Notes under the pieces: model-generated
Databases searched by the model: none
What the model saw: the letters and a program-made list of their open reading frames with translations, nothing else
Told to the model about the DNA's origin: nothing
NCBI RefSeq assembly: GCF_000179775.1
Contig: NZ_AEEB01000017.1
Span: forward strand, 434,001-498,000
From: Ahrensia sp. R2A130
Lineage (GTDB): Bacteria; Pseudomonadota; Alphaproteobacteria; Rhizobiales; Rhizobiaceae
DNA length: 64,000 bases
Reading direction: 5' to 3'
Shown: one piece after another, positions 42,385 through 50,685 of the stretch
Numbering within the stretch: position 1 is the stretch's first letter
Layout of the letters: every line of letters starts with the position of its first letter
Program-made: the position numbers and the translations under genes

Positions 42385-42792
42385 ATGCGCCACGCACTAT
42401 TCATAATTCTGGCAGGCTCTTTGGTCCTAACCTCTTGCACCGGCTTCGGACGAACATCGCCCGATACATCGCTGACAAATGGTGCGGATGATCAGCAAGC
42501 CCTCATCGCTCGCGTAAACCCAACCATCACAAAGGGCTTATCCCGACCTGAAAAAGATGTGCTGGCGGACGCGGAGTCGAGGGCTCTCAACTTCGCGCAA
42601 GCAGGTGATCCCGTGCGATGGGTCGGGGACAATTCAAAAACCAAAGGTGAAATTCGCGCGCAAGCAACGTTTCGTGTTGGTGGTAACACATGCCGCAAGT
42701 TTTCCCATGTGGTCACAACCGATGGCGAAACACGGCGCGGCAGTGCAACCGCCTGTCGTCAGGGCGATGATAGCTGGCAATTGATAACGTGA
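42385..42792 (+). CDS. RT0821/Lpp0805-type surface lipoprotein
   Basis: 135 residues. The lipoprotein signal ends in the lipobox LTSC, mature N-terminal Cys18. The mature part ends with a small beta domain (NTCRKFSHVVTTDGETRRGSATACR, DDSWQLI) typical of 17 kDa surface-antigen relatives, with a disulfide-capable cysteine pair. Begins 6 bases after the kinase stop, so part of the feu transcript. Function unknown, outer-envelope location likely. Confidence 0.78.
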   Translation: MRHALFIILAGSLVLTSCTGFGRTSPDTSLTNGADDQQALIARVNPTITKGLSRPEKDVLADAESRALNFAQAGDPVRWVGDNSKTKGEIRAQATFRVGGNTCRKFSHVVTTDGETRRGSATACRQGDDSWQLIT

Positions 42793-42862
42793 TGACGCTC
42801 GTGTGTTCGGGCGTGATACCTGGTCGCGTTGCCATCCTCCACAGCTGGGATATGTCCTGATC

Positions 42863-43981
42863 ATGACCTTTTGGATCATCGTACTCGCCATGCTTTTGAT
42901 CGCTGCACTTTTCGTGCTGCGGCCGATGCTGCGTGCTGTTCCCGTTGAGCAGGCTGAAGAGGTGACCGCTACCGACATCTATCGTGCCGAATTGCGTGAG
43001 CTGAACGATCGCATCGCCAGTACCGATGGCGATAGTGATGTGTTGGAAGCCGAGCGTGTCGAACTGGCTCGGCGGCTCTTGGCGGCTGAAGATGATTTGA
43101 AGAACCGGCAAACTGCGTCGGGAGCAACGAGATCGTTACGCTGGGCAAGCGTTGCTTCTATTTTGGCAGTCCCGGCTTTAGTTTTGCCGGCTTACTTGTC
43201 GATTGGGTCGCCGGGTTTGCCCGATGCACCGCGTCTCGATCCTTCCAGTGTTAATCTCGCCGGACAATCGGTCGACCAGATGGTTTTGATAGCAGAGCGA
43301 CACCTTGCCAAAAATCCCGACGACATTCGTGGCTGGAAAGTTCTGGCGGAGACTTATGGCCGGTTAAACCGCCCACTTGGTCGAGCGCGAGCACTGCGCC
43401 GTGTGGCAGAGCTTGGTGAAGACACACCGTTTCTGAAAAGTGAGTTGGGTGAAGCTCTCACTGTTGCCGCAGGTAATATTGTAACCGGCCCGGCCAGACG
43501 TTTGTTTGAAAAGGCGCTTGCGGAAGAGCCCACACAACCCAAGGCCAATCTTTATATGGCTCTTGCATTGGAGCAGGACGGCAGGGTTGGTGAAGCGCTA
43601 ACCCGCTGGAAGGCGCTGCAAGCCACACGCCCTGAAGATCAACGCTTTCAGCAACTTGCTGCGGCGAGCATTGCGAGACTAGAAGCTCGCGTTCCGAGTA
43701 AGCGTGCCGGTGAAATAGCAGCTTTACCTCAAGCTGAACGTCAGTCGATGATCGAAAATATGGTTGAAGGTCTTGCTGAACGTCTCAATGAAGAGCCTAA
43801 CGATTTCCAAGGTTGGGTGCGCCTCATTCGCTCTTACAACGTTTTGGGCCGCGACGCTGAGGCGCAGGCAGCGTTCGGCAAGGCAGTCACAATCTTTGCT
43901 GAAGATCAAAGCAATGTAGGAAATTTACAGAATCTGGCCAAGTCCCTCGGGCTAAAGCCTGCCGAAAAGACGGATGGATGA
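42863..43981 (+). CDS. ccmI: Cytochrome c maturation TPR protein CcmI
   Basis: 372 residues from ATG 42863. Two transmembrane helices (about 2-20 and 95-115) flank the leucine-zipper-like cytoplasmic loop (ATDIYRAELRELNDRIA...). A periplasmic TPR domain follows (AERHLAKNPDDIRGWKVLAETYGRL, EKALAEEPTQPKANLYMALALE) that binds the C-terminus of apocytochrome c and hands it to CcmFH. Known as CycH in rhizobia. First gene of ccmI-E-F-H, all joined by 4-base overlaps. Confidence 0.92.
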   Translation: MTFWIIVLAMLLIAALFVLRPMLRAVPVEQAEEVTATDIYRAELRELNDRIASTDGDSDVLEAERVELARRLLAAEDDLKNRQTASGATRSLRWASVASILAVPALVLPAYLSIGSPGLPDAPRLDPSSVNLAGQSVDQMVLIAERHLAKNPDDIRGWKVLAETYGRLNRPLGRARALRRVAELGEDTPFLKSELGEALTVAAGNIVTGPARRLFEKALAEEPTQPKANLYMALALEQDGRVGEALTRWKALQATRPEDQRFQQLAAASIARLEARVPSKRAGEIAALPQAERQSMIENMVEGLAERLNEEPNDFQGWVRLIRSYNVLGRDAEAQAAFGKAVTIFAEDQSNVGNLQNLAKSLGLKPAEKTDG

Positions 43982-44424
43982 GCATGACAAGGCGGACGAA
44001 CAGGCTGATATGGATCGGCGTAATTGGTATCGTTTTGGCAGGAGCCGTTGGTCTGTCGATGTTCGCGTTGCGAGAGGGCATTTCCTTCGCACTTTCGCCG
44101 AGCGAGTTGAAAGCGGCATCTGTTGGGCCGAAACAGAAGGTTCGACTATTCGGTTTGGTTGAAGAAGGGTCCGTAAATCGTGGCAACGGGTTGGATGTCA
44201 GCTTCGTGCTCACCGACACCGATGAAACCATCAAGGTCAGTTACACCAACATTCTGCCCGACCTGTTTCGCGAGGGGCAAGGCATTATCACGGAGGGCGT
44301 TCTTGGTGCCGATGGCACGTTTATGGCTGACACGGTTCTGGCCAAACATGATGAGAATTATATGCCCGAAGGTATGGCCGAGAAACTGAAAGAAAAAGGC
44401 GTCTGGAAGGAAGCTGCAAAGTGA
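43978..44424 (+). CDS. ccmE: Periplasmic haem chaperone CcmE
   Basis: 148 residues. One N-terminal membrane anchor (about 10-30), an OB-fold and the haem-binding His124 in LAKHDENYMPEGM, where the covalent histidine-haem bond forms before transfer to apocytochrome c. Equivalent to rhizobial CycJ. ATGA overlaps with ccmI and ccmF. Confidence 0.95.
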   Translation: MSMTRRTNRLIWIGVIGIVLAGAVGLSMFALREGISFALSPSELKAASVGPKQKVRLFGLVEEGSVNRGNGLDVSFVLTDTDETIKVSYTNILPDLFREGQGIITEGVLGADGTFMADTVLAKHDENYMPEGMAEKLKEKGVWKEAAK

Positions 44425-46397
44425 TTGTAGAACTTGGTCATGTCGCGCTTTTGATCGCCTTCGCTCTGGCGGTGATTCAGTCAGTGGTGCCTGTTTGGGG
44501 CGCTTATATCGGCGACCGGAAGATGATGGCTTCTGCCGATTCCAGCGCAATGGGCATTTTCGTTTTCACCGGGTTGTCTTTTTGCGCGCTGATGTGGGCC
44601 TACCTCCAGTCTGATTTCTCGGTCGTCAACGTCTGGCAGAATTCCCACAGCGATATGCCGACATTGTTCAAGGTAACTGGCACTTGGGGCAACCATGAAG
44701 GTTCGATGCTTTTGTGGGTGCTGATTCTCGCTCTATTTGCAGCAGCCGTTAGCGTATTGGGCGGTAATTTGCCGGAGAAGCTGCGGGCTAACGTTCAGGG
44801 CGTTCAAGCGTGGATGCTAGCGACATTTCTTGCGTTCATCATTTGGACGTCCAACCCGTTTGAACGCCAGCCGACAGCAATCGAAGGGCAGGATCTAAAC
44901 CCGATCCTTCAGGACATCGGTCTCGCGATCCATCCGCCCATGCTTTACCTCGGATATGTCGGTTTCTCGATCACATTCGCCTTCGCAATCGCTGCACTGC
45001 TTGAAGGCCGGATTGATGCGGCTTGGGCACGTTGGGTGCGCCCTTGGGCTTTGATCGCTTGGGTATTCCTTACCGCTGGTATCGCGATGGGTTCTTACTG
45101 GGCTTATTACGAACTCGGCTGGGGTGGCTGGTGGTTCTGGGATCCGGTCGAAAACGCGTCCTTTTTGCCTTGGCTTTCCGGGACAGCGTTACTCCATTCA
45201 GCGCTGGTTATGGAAAAGCGCGATGCGCTGAAAATCTGGACGGTCTTGCTCGCTATTCTGACGTTCTCCCTGAGTCTACTTGGTACATTTTTGGTCCGCT
45301 CGGGCGTTCTCACGTCAGTGCATACATTCGCGTCTGACCCTTCGCGCGGCCTCGTCATTTTGGCAATTCTCGCCGTCTTTGTTGGTGGTTCTTTGGCACT
45401 GTTTGCTGTGCGCGCTAACAAGCTTGAAGCGGGTGGTCTGTTCGCTCCGGTTTCGCGTGAAGGCGCGCTCGTCCTCAACAATATATTGTTGTCGACTGCG
45501 GCGGCCACGGTTCTGCTCGGCACGCTCTACCCTGTTGTATATGAGGCGATTACCGGAGCAAAAATCTCGGTCGGCGCTCCATTTTTCAACCTGACTTTCA
45601 TTCCGTTGATGATTCCGCTCATTTTGGCTCTGCCATTCGGACCGCTGCTGGCTTGGAAAAAGGGAGATATTCTCGGCGCGGCTCAGCGTTTGGTTTTCGC
45701 TGCGGTTGTCGGCATTTTGGCGATGGTGCTCGTGCTGGGCTTCACGCGGGGGGGCTCAATCCTTGCGCCTGTGATGATCGCGATTGCCGTCTGGCTTATG
45801 GTCGGTTCGTTTGCTGAACTTGCCCAGCGCGCTTCTTTCCGCACTGCTGGATGGAGCACAGGATTACGCCGTCTCGCCGGTACGCCGAGATCGGTTTATG
45901 CCACTGCATTCGCCCATTTCGGTGTCGGCGTTACGATGCTGGGTATTGTTGTAGTGACAGCTTACGAGACCGAGACCGTAACTGCGCTCAAACCGGGAGA
46001 AACGGTCGAAGCAGGTGGCTATACATTGCGCCATGACGGTTATGTCGACGAGCAAGGCTCGAACTTCCAGTCCCAAGGCGCCCGTCTAACGGTGTTCCTC
46101 GATGGAGAAGTTGTTGCTGAAGCTTTCCCGACGAAACGCTTCTATCCAGCGCGTCAGATGCCAACCAGTGAAGCATCAATCCACACTTTCGGCTTCTCAC
46201 AGCTCTATTTCGCATTGGGAGACTTACAACCGGGTGGCGCAGTGACGTTGCGCATATGGTGGAAGCCCTACGTGACACTCATCTGGTATGGCGCAGTGAT
46301 CATGTCGTTTGGCGGTCTTTTGTCTCTCACAGGGCGACGCAAACGTTTGGCGAAGAAGGCGGCCAAGCCATCGCCAAACGCGGTCCCTGCAACATGA
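44421..46397 (+). CDS. ccmF: Haem lyase subunit CcmF
   Basis: 658 residues with about 14-15 transmembrane helices. The haem-handling WWD domain is the tryptophan-rich GWGGWWFWDPVEN motif near residues 230-242. Flanking histidines (TGTWGNHEGSMLLW, ALLHSALVMEKRDAL) and the C-terminal periplasmic region before the last helix match CcmF/CycK. Works with CcmH and CcmI in attaching haem to apocytochromes at the outer face of the membrane. Start overlaps ccmE by 4 bases (GTGA). Confidence 0.95.
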   Translation: MIVELGHVALLIAFALAVIQSVVPVWGAYIGDRKMMASADSSAMGIFVFTGLSFCALMWAYLQSDFSVVNVWQNSHSDMPTLFKVTGTWGNHEGSMLLWVLILALFAAAVSVLGGNLPEKLRANVQGVQAWMLATFLAFIIWTSNPFERQPTAIEGQDLNPILQDIGLAIHPPMLYLGYVGFSITFAFAIAALLEGRIDAAWARWVRPWALIAWVFLTAGIAMGSYWAYYELGWGGWWFWDPVENASFLPWLSGTALLHSALVMEKRDALKIWTVLLAILTFSLSLLGTFLVRSGVLTSVHTFASDPSRGLVILAILAVFVGGSLALFAVRANKLEAGGLFAPVSREGALVLNNILLSTAAATVLLGTLYPVVYEAITGAKISVGAPFFNLTFIPLMIPLILALPFGPLLAWKKGDILGAAQRLVFAAVVGILAMVLVLGFTRGGSILAPVMIAIAVWLMVGSFAELAQRASFRTAGWSTGLRRLAGTPRSVYATAFAHFGVGVTMLGIVVVTAYETETVTALKPGETVEAGGYTLRHDGYVDEQGSNFQSQGARLTVFLDGEVVAEAFPTKRFYPARQMPTSEASIHTFGFSQLYFALGDLQPGGAVTLRIWWKPYVTLIWYGAVIMSFGGLLSLTGRRKRLAKKAAKPSPNAVPAT

Positions 46398-46837
46398 AGA
46401 TCGCCATCGCATTTCTGATGGTTTCTATGAGTTGGATGAGTGCTTTCGCCCAACCTGCGCTCGATACGGCGCAACACGAAAGGGCTAAAGCGCTCTACAG
46501 TGAGCTGCGCTGCGTCGTCTGTCAGAACCAGTCGATTGGTGAGTCCGATGCTGATGTGGCAAAGGACCTTCGACAGATCGTGTCGGAGCAGATTGCAGCC
46601 GGACAAACCAACTCTCAGGTCAAACAATACCTTGTCGACCGCTACGGAGAATTCATCCTCCTAAAGCCGGTTCTGGCATGGCACACGCTCATTCTTTGGC
46701 TTGCACCTGCTCTGCTTCTGGTGGTTGGCATTGGGTTTGCGTGGAGCAGACGAGGTAAGGCAGAGCCTGAGGCCGTTGCGTCTCTTACGCCAGACGAAGA
46801 GCGGCGCATCGCTGAACTCATTGATAAAAAAAGCTAA
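46394..46837 (+). CDS. ccmH: Cytochrome c maturation thioredoxin-like protein CcmH
   Basis: 147 residues. Signal peptide ending at AFA, a periplasmic helical bundle with the redox motif RCVVCQNQSI (LRCxxCQ), and a C-terminal membrane helix (LILWLAPALLLVVGIGFAW). Reduces the CxxCH cysteines of apocytochromes for haem attachment. Short CycL/CcmL type without the TPR part, which is supplied by CcmI. Overlaps the ccmF stop. Confidence 0.95.
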   Translation: MKIAIAFLMVSMSWMSAFAQPALDTAQHERAKALYSELRCVVCQNQSIGESDADVAKDLRQIVSEQIAAGQTNSQVKQYLVDRYGEFILLKPVLAWHTLILWLAPALLLVVGIGFAWSRRGKAEPEAVASLTPDEERRIAELIDKKS

Positions 46838-46976
46838 ACCGCTGAGAGCGGCAACACTCTATCATTACCAAGCTTTAATTCTATCGCCCCCTGCATTTCA
46901 CAATTGCAGTCCCATCTAAGTGGCGAGGGTCGGACACTACGTGGCCGCACCATTTTGGAATTCAGGAGCTAGAAGC

Positions 46977-48458
46977 ATGAACCCCATCCGTAAAACTTTT
47001 CTCGGCGGCGTTGCCGCAGTCGCTCTAACTGGCGCATTTGTTGCCGGTGGCAATGTCAGCCTTATCCAGCCAGTTTTCGCTGAAGCCGTCAAAGTCGAGG
47101 CACCGCAAGCCCCTAGCTTTGCTGATGTAGTGGAAGCTGTCTCGCCAGCAGTTGTGAGTGTCCGCGTGAAGGCGTCGGTTAAGCCTGCGTCCAACGACGG
47201 CAATCAGCGTGGCTTCCGCGAAGGCTTCGGCAATCTACCCGAAGGTCATCCACTCCGCCGCTTTTTTGAAGATCAGCAGCGCGCCAACCCGCGTCGTGAT
47301 CGCCGTTCCCCCCGCAACTTTGGTACATCACAAGGTTCAGGCTTCTTCGTGTCCGACGATGGTTACGTGGTGACCAACAACCATGTTGTCGCCAATGGCG
47401 ATGAATTCACCATCGTTATGAACGACGGAGTTGAACTCGACGCCAAAATGATCGGTACCGACCCGAAGACAGACCTTGCCGTGTTGAAGGTCGAACGGGC
47501 CGAGAAATTCACCTACGTTGATTTTGCGCAAGGCAAGAGCCGTGTCGGTGAATGGGTGGTCGCGGTCGGCAATCCGTTTGGCCTTGGCGGCACAGTAACC
47601 GCAGGTATCGTGTCGGCTGCAGGCCGAGATATTGGCTCCGGACCTTACGATGATTTTCTTCAGATCGATGCAGCCGTAAACAAAGGCAACTCCGGTGGCC
47701 CTGCCTTTAACCTGCGTGGTGAGGTCATTGGTGTGAACACTGCGATCTTCTCACCATCAGGCGGCAATGTCGGCATTGCCTTTGCTATTTCTGCAAAAAC
47801 TTCCAAGGAAGTCGTTGGCGACCTCATCCGTGAAGGCAGCGTGACGCGCGGCTGGCTGGGTGTCGCTATTCAACCTGTTTCCGAAGACATAGCTGACTCG
47901 CTTGGCCTAGATAGCGCAACTGGCGCCATCGTCTCCGAGGCGAGTCCAGGCAGCCCAGCCGATAAGGCTGGTATGCTCTCGCGCGATGTTATCGTCGCCG
48001 TGGATGGCAAGAACGTCAAAGATGCAAAGGCATTGTCCCGCATGATTGCGGCATATGAGCCGGACGAGATCGTGAAAATCGAGGTTGTCCGCAATGGCGA
48101 GAAACGCGTTATCGACGTCACTCTCGGTACGTTGGATCAACCAAAGGAAGCTGCTGCAGGTTCCAATTCGCAGCCAGATGAAAAAAGCGCTATCGAGCTT
48201 TCTGACTTTGGTATGTCGATCATTCCTGACGAAGATGGAGTTCGAGTTTCCTCGGTCGAACAGAATGGCGCAGCAGCAGAAAAAGGCCTGCGCGTCGGCG
48301 ATCTCATCGTGTCGGTCAACGGTAAGGAAACCAGGTCGGTCACTGATGTCGGTCAAGCGGTTGCGCAGGCGATGGAGGATGACCGCAAGGCAGTGCTTTT
48401 CCAGCTTCGCAACAACGAACGAAACCGTTTTATCGCCTTGCCCGTTAATCAGGGGTAG
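46977..48458 (+). CDS. degP: DegP/HtrA-family periplasmic serine protease
   Basis: 493 residues from ATG 46977 with AGGAG 10 bases upstream. A signal peptide ends near VFAEA. The trypsin-like protease domain has the triad His136 (TNNHVV), Asp166 (KTDLAVL) and Ser239 (GNSGGP). Two PDZ domains follow (about 290-380 and 405-490). Degrades or refolds misfolded periplasmic proteins. The 139-base gap before it suggests its own promoter. Location between ccm and a two-component pair is conserved in rhizobia. Confidence 0.93.
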   Translation: MNPIRKTFLGGVAAVALTGAFVAGGNVSLIQPVFAEAVKVEAPQAPSFADVVEAVSPAVVSVRVKASVKPASNDGNQRGFREGFGNLPEGHPLRRFFEDQQRANPRRDRRSPRNFGTSQGSGFFVSDDGYVVTNNHVVANGDEFTIVMNDGVELDAKMIGTDPKTDLAVLKVERAEKFTYVDFAQGKSRVGEWVVAVGNPFGLGGTVTAGIVSAAGRDIGSGPYDDFLQIDAAVNKGNSGGPAFNLRGEVIGVNTAIFSPSGGNVGIAFAISAKTSKEVVGDLIREGSVTRGWLGVAIQPVSEDIADSLGLDSATGAIVSEASPGSPADKAGMLSRDVIVAVDGKNVKDAKALSRMIAAYEPDEIVKIEVVRNGEKRVIDVTLGTLDQPKEAAAGSNSQPDEKSAIELSDFGMSIIPDEDGVRVSSVEQNGAAAEKGLRVGDLIVSVNGKETRSVTDVGQAVAQAMEDDRKAVLFQLRNNERNRFIALPVNQG

Positions 48459-48602
48459 TCGACCTGCATGAATCGGGGCGCGCGTGAGGTCTCCTCGATC
48501 CTCAACCCCAAGAACGCGCAGTCCCGGAAGCGACGGCAGCGAAAGCTCCGTCGCTTCACTCTCTTCAGCTTTCGCGTTTGCGATAGGAAAAGGAACTTGT
48601 CG

Positions 48603-49283
48603 TTGAAGATACTTCTGGCGGAAGACGATACCATCGTCGCGCACCAATTGACTTTAACGCTTGAGACGGCGGGCCACGAGGTGACGCATGTTGGTGACGG
48701 AGAACAAGGTGAAGCGCGTGCTTCTGCCGCTGAATTCGACGTGCTGATCGTTGATCGCATGATGCCCAAACGCGATGGATTGACTATGGTGTCCAATCTG
48801 CGTTCCCAAGGCGTGAACACACCCGTCCTAATTCTCTCCGCTCTGGGTCAGGTGGATGATCGCGTGGCTGGCCTTCGCGCCGGCGGTGATGATTATCTCA
48901 CAAAACCCTATGCCCAGACGGAGCTTCTCGCGCGCGTTGAAGCTTTGGCCCGTCGTTCCACAGTGCAGGCAACAGAAACGTCCAGCTCCGTTGGAGACCT
49001 TTCGCTTGATCGTTTGTCGCGCAAAGCAGAGCGTTCAGGTGAAGAAATTATCCTGCAACCTCGCGAATATCGATTGCTTGATTATCTCATGCGGCACAGT
49101 GGCCAATTGGTAACCCGCACCATGCTTTTGGAAAACGTTTGGGAGTTGAACTTCGACCCTCAGACGAACGTAATCGACGTGCATGTTTCCAGACTTCGGA
49201 GCAAAATCGATAAGGGTTTCGACAAGCCCCTTCTTCACACGGTGCGCGGCAAGGGGTACCGGCTGGAAGCCTTGCCCGATTGA
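48603..49283 (+). CDS. OmpR-family response regulator
   Basis: 226 residues from TTG 48603, chosen because AGGA lies 8 bases upstream and the receiver domain begins immediately (KILLAEDDTIV). The frame is open up to ATG 48468 and would add 45 basic residues without known domain. Phospho-acceptor Asp in VLIVDRMMPKRDG, Lys in DYLTKPYAQTEL. The DNA-binding domain has LQPREYRLLDYLMRHSG and TNVIDVHVSRLRSKID. Partner of the kinase 27 bases downstream. Target genes unknown; neighbouring degP is a candidate. Confidence 0.88.
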   Translation: MKILLAEDDTIVAHQLTLTLETAGHEVTHVGDGEQGEARASAAEFDVLIVDRMMPKRDGLTMVSNLRSQGVNTPVLILSALGQVDDRVAGLRAGGDDYLTKPYAQTELLARVEALARRSTVQATETSSSVGDLSLDRLSRKAERSGEEIILQPREYRLLDYLMRHSGQLVTRTMLLENVWELNFDPQTNVIDVHVSRLRSKIDKGFDKPLLHTVRGKGYRLEALPD

Positions 49284-49310
49284 TGGGCAGCTATTCGCTG
49301 GGTTTTCTCA

Positions 49311-50666
49311 ATGTTCAAATCCACAGCTGCAAGACTAACGGTGGTCTATACGGTAATCTTTGGCCTGCTTGCTGCTGGTATTGTGGCCTACATTTCAACC
49401 AACACATCGCAGCTGCTGCTCGGCCAATTTCGCACGGCCATTGAGGAAGAGGTATCAAACCTCGACCGTATGAGCCGTCGCGGTGGCCTCGCCCAACTCA
49501 TTAGGTTAATCGAAAATCGAGCACGGCAGCCCGGTGCCAATCTTTATCTCGTCGCTGATCGCTCCGGCAGGATTGTTGCTGGCAACGTTGCGCAAATTGA
49601 TCGCGCATTACTCGCGCAAGATGGTTGGCGCACTGAACCTTTCCCTTACATTGCGTTGGGTAGTGACAGCACGGCCCGGCTTGCGGTCGCGCGTATTTTC
49701 ACACTGCCACAAGGCCTGCGACTATTGGTTGGGCGTGACACGGCAGATGCCGAAAAATTCTCACATATTATCTTTCAGGCAGCCGTCATCGCACTCTCCA
49801 TCATGGTGGTGACCGGCATCGGGCTGTGGTTCTTTATTGGGCGGCGTGGCTTGAAACATATCGAACGTGTTGCCCGCACCAGTCAGCGCATTTCAGCCGG
49901 TGATCTGTCGCAACGGCTTCCACTTTCGGGTTCTGGCGATGAGTTTGATCAACTTGCGGGCATTCTGAACGCTCTCATTTCGCGCATCGAGAAGTTGAAT
50001 TCCGGCGTCACCGAAATGTCTGACGCTATCGCCCACGACCTGCGCACCCCACTCACTCGATTGCGCAGCCTGGCGGATGTCCGCGCCCATTCCGAAGATG
50101 CTGACGATCAAGCTGCATGGCTTGAGATTGTGGAGCAGTCGGACACGATGATCGCGACTTTTGACGCGCTTCTCATGATCTCGCAAGTCGAAGCTGGAGC
50201 GAAGCCTGCCGAGTTTACCACTGTCGATCTAAGCGCAGTCGCAGTCGATGTGTTTGAGCTCTACGAACCGTCTGCGGAAGATGTTGGGGTACAGCTGGAA
50301 ATTGATACAAACGGTCCCGTCGAAGTGTTGGGCAACCGAGCTCTGCTCAATCAGGTGCTGGTAAATCTGCTCGATAACGCGATGAAATACGGTGCTGATG
50401 CCAGCAATCCGGTTGTTACAATCAGCATGCAACGGCAAGGGCAGGAAGCTGTGCTGTGCGTGCAGGACAATGGGGTAGGGGTCCCGTCAAAATACAAAGA
50501 GCGCGTATTCGACCGAATGGTGCGCCTTGATTCCAGCCGGACTGAAGCTGGATCGGGGCTTGGCCTATCTCTTGTTCGTGCAATTGCAGGTTTGCACGGT
50601 GGCAAAGTCGTTCTTGATGACGGCGAACCGGGGTTGATCGCACGGATTAGCTTGCCCCTGAGCTGA
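49311..50666 (+). CDS. HAMP-containing sensor histidine kinase
   Basis: 451 residues. Two transmembrane helices (about 8-30 and 155-180) surround a short periplasmic domain; HAMP follows (FIGRRGLKHIERVARTSQRISAGDLSQRLP). His242 sits in AIAHDLRTPLTRLRSLAD, a CusS/QseC-like box. The ATPase domain has VLVNLLDNAMKYG, DNGVGVP and GSGLGLSLVRAIAGLHGG. Forms a pair with the preceding regulator; signal unknown, envelope stress plausible from the linkage with degP. Confidence 0.88.
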   Translation: MFKSTAARLTVVYTVIFGLLAAGIVAYISTNTSQLLLGQFRTAIEEEVSNLDRMSRRGGLAQLIRLIENRARQPGANLYLVADRSGRIVAGNVAQIDRALLAQDGWRTEPFPYIALGSDSTARLAVARIFTLPQGLRLLVGRDTADAEKFSHIIFQAAVIALSIMVVTGIGLWFFIGRRGLKHIERVARTSQRISAGDLSQRLPLSGSGDEFDQLAGILNALISRIEKLNSGVTEMSDAIAHDLRTPLTRLRSLADVRAHSEDADDQAAWLEIVEQSDTMIATFDALLMISQVEAGAKPAEFTTVDLSAVAVDVFELYEPSAEDVGVQLEIDTNGPVEVLGNRALLNQVLVNLLDNAMKYGADASNPVVTISMQRQGQEAVLCVQDNGVGVPSKYKERVFDRMVRLDSSRTEAGSGLGLSLVRAIAGLHGGKVVLDDGEPGLIARISLPLS

Positions 50667-50685
50667 CGATAGGCACAGTGGCTAA

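Noticed and set aside
46838-46860. Small CCGCT/AGCGG hairpin after ccmH
   Set aside because: Only five base pairs with no T tract; too weak to call a terminator.
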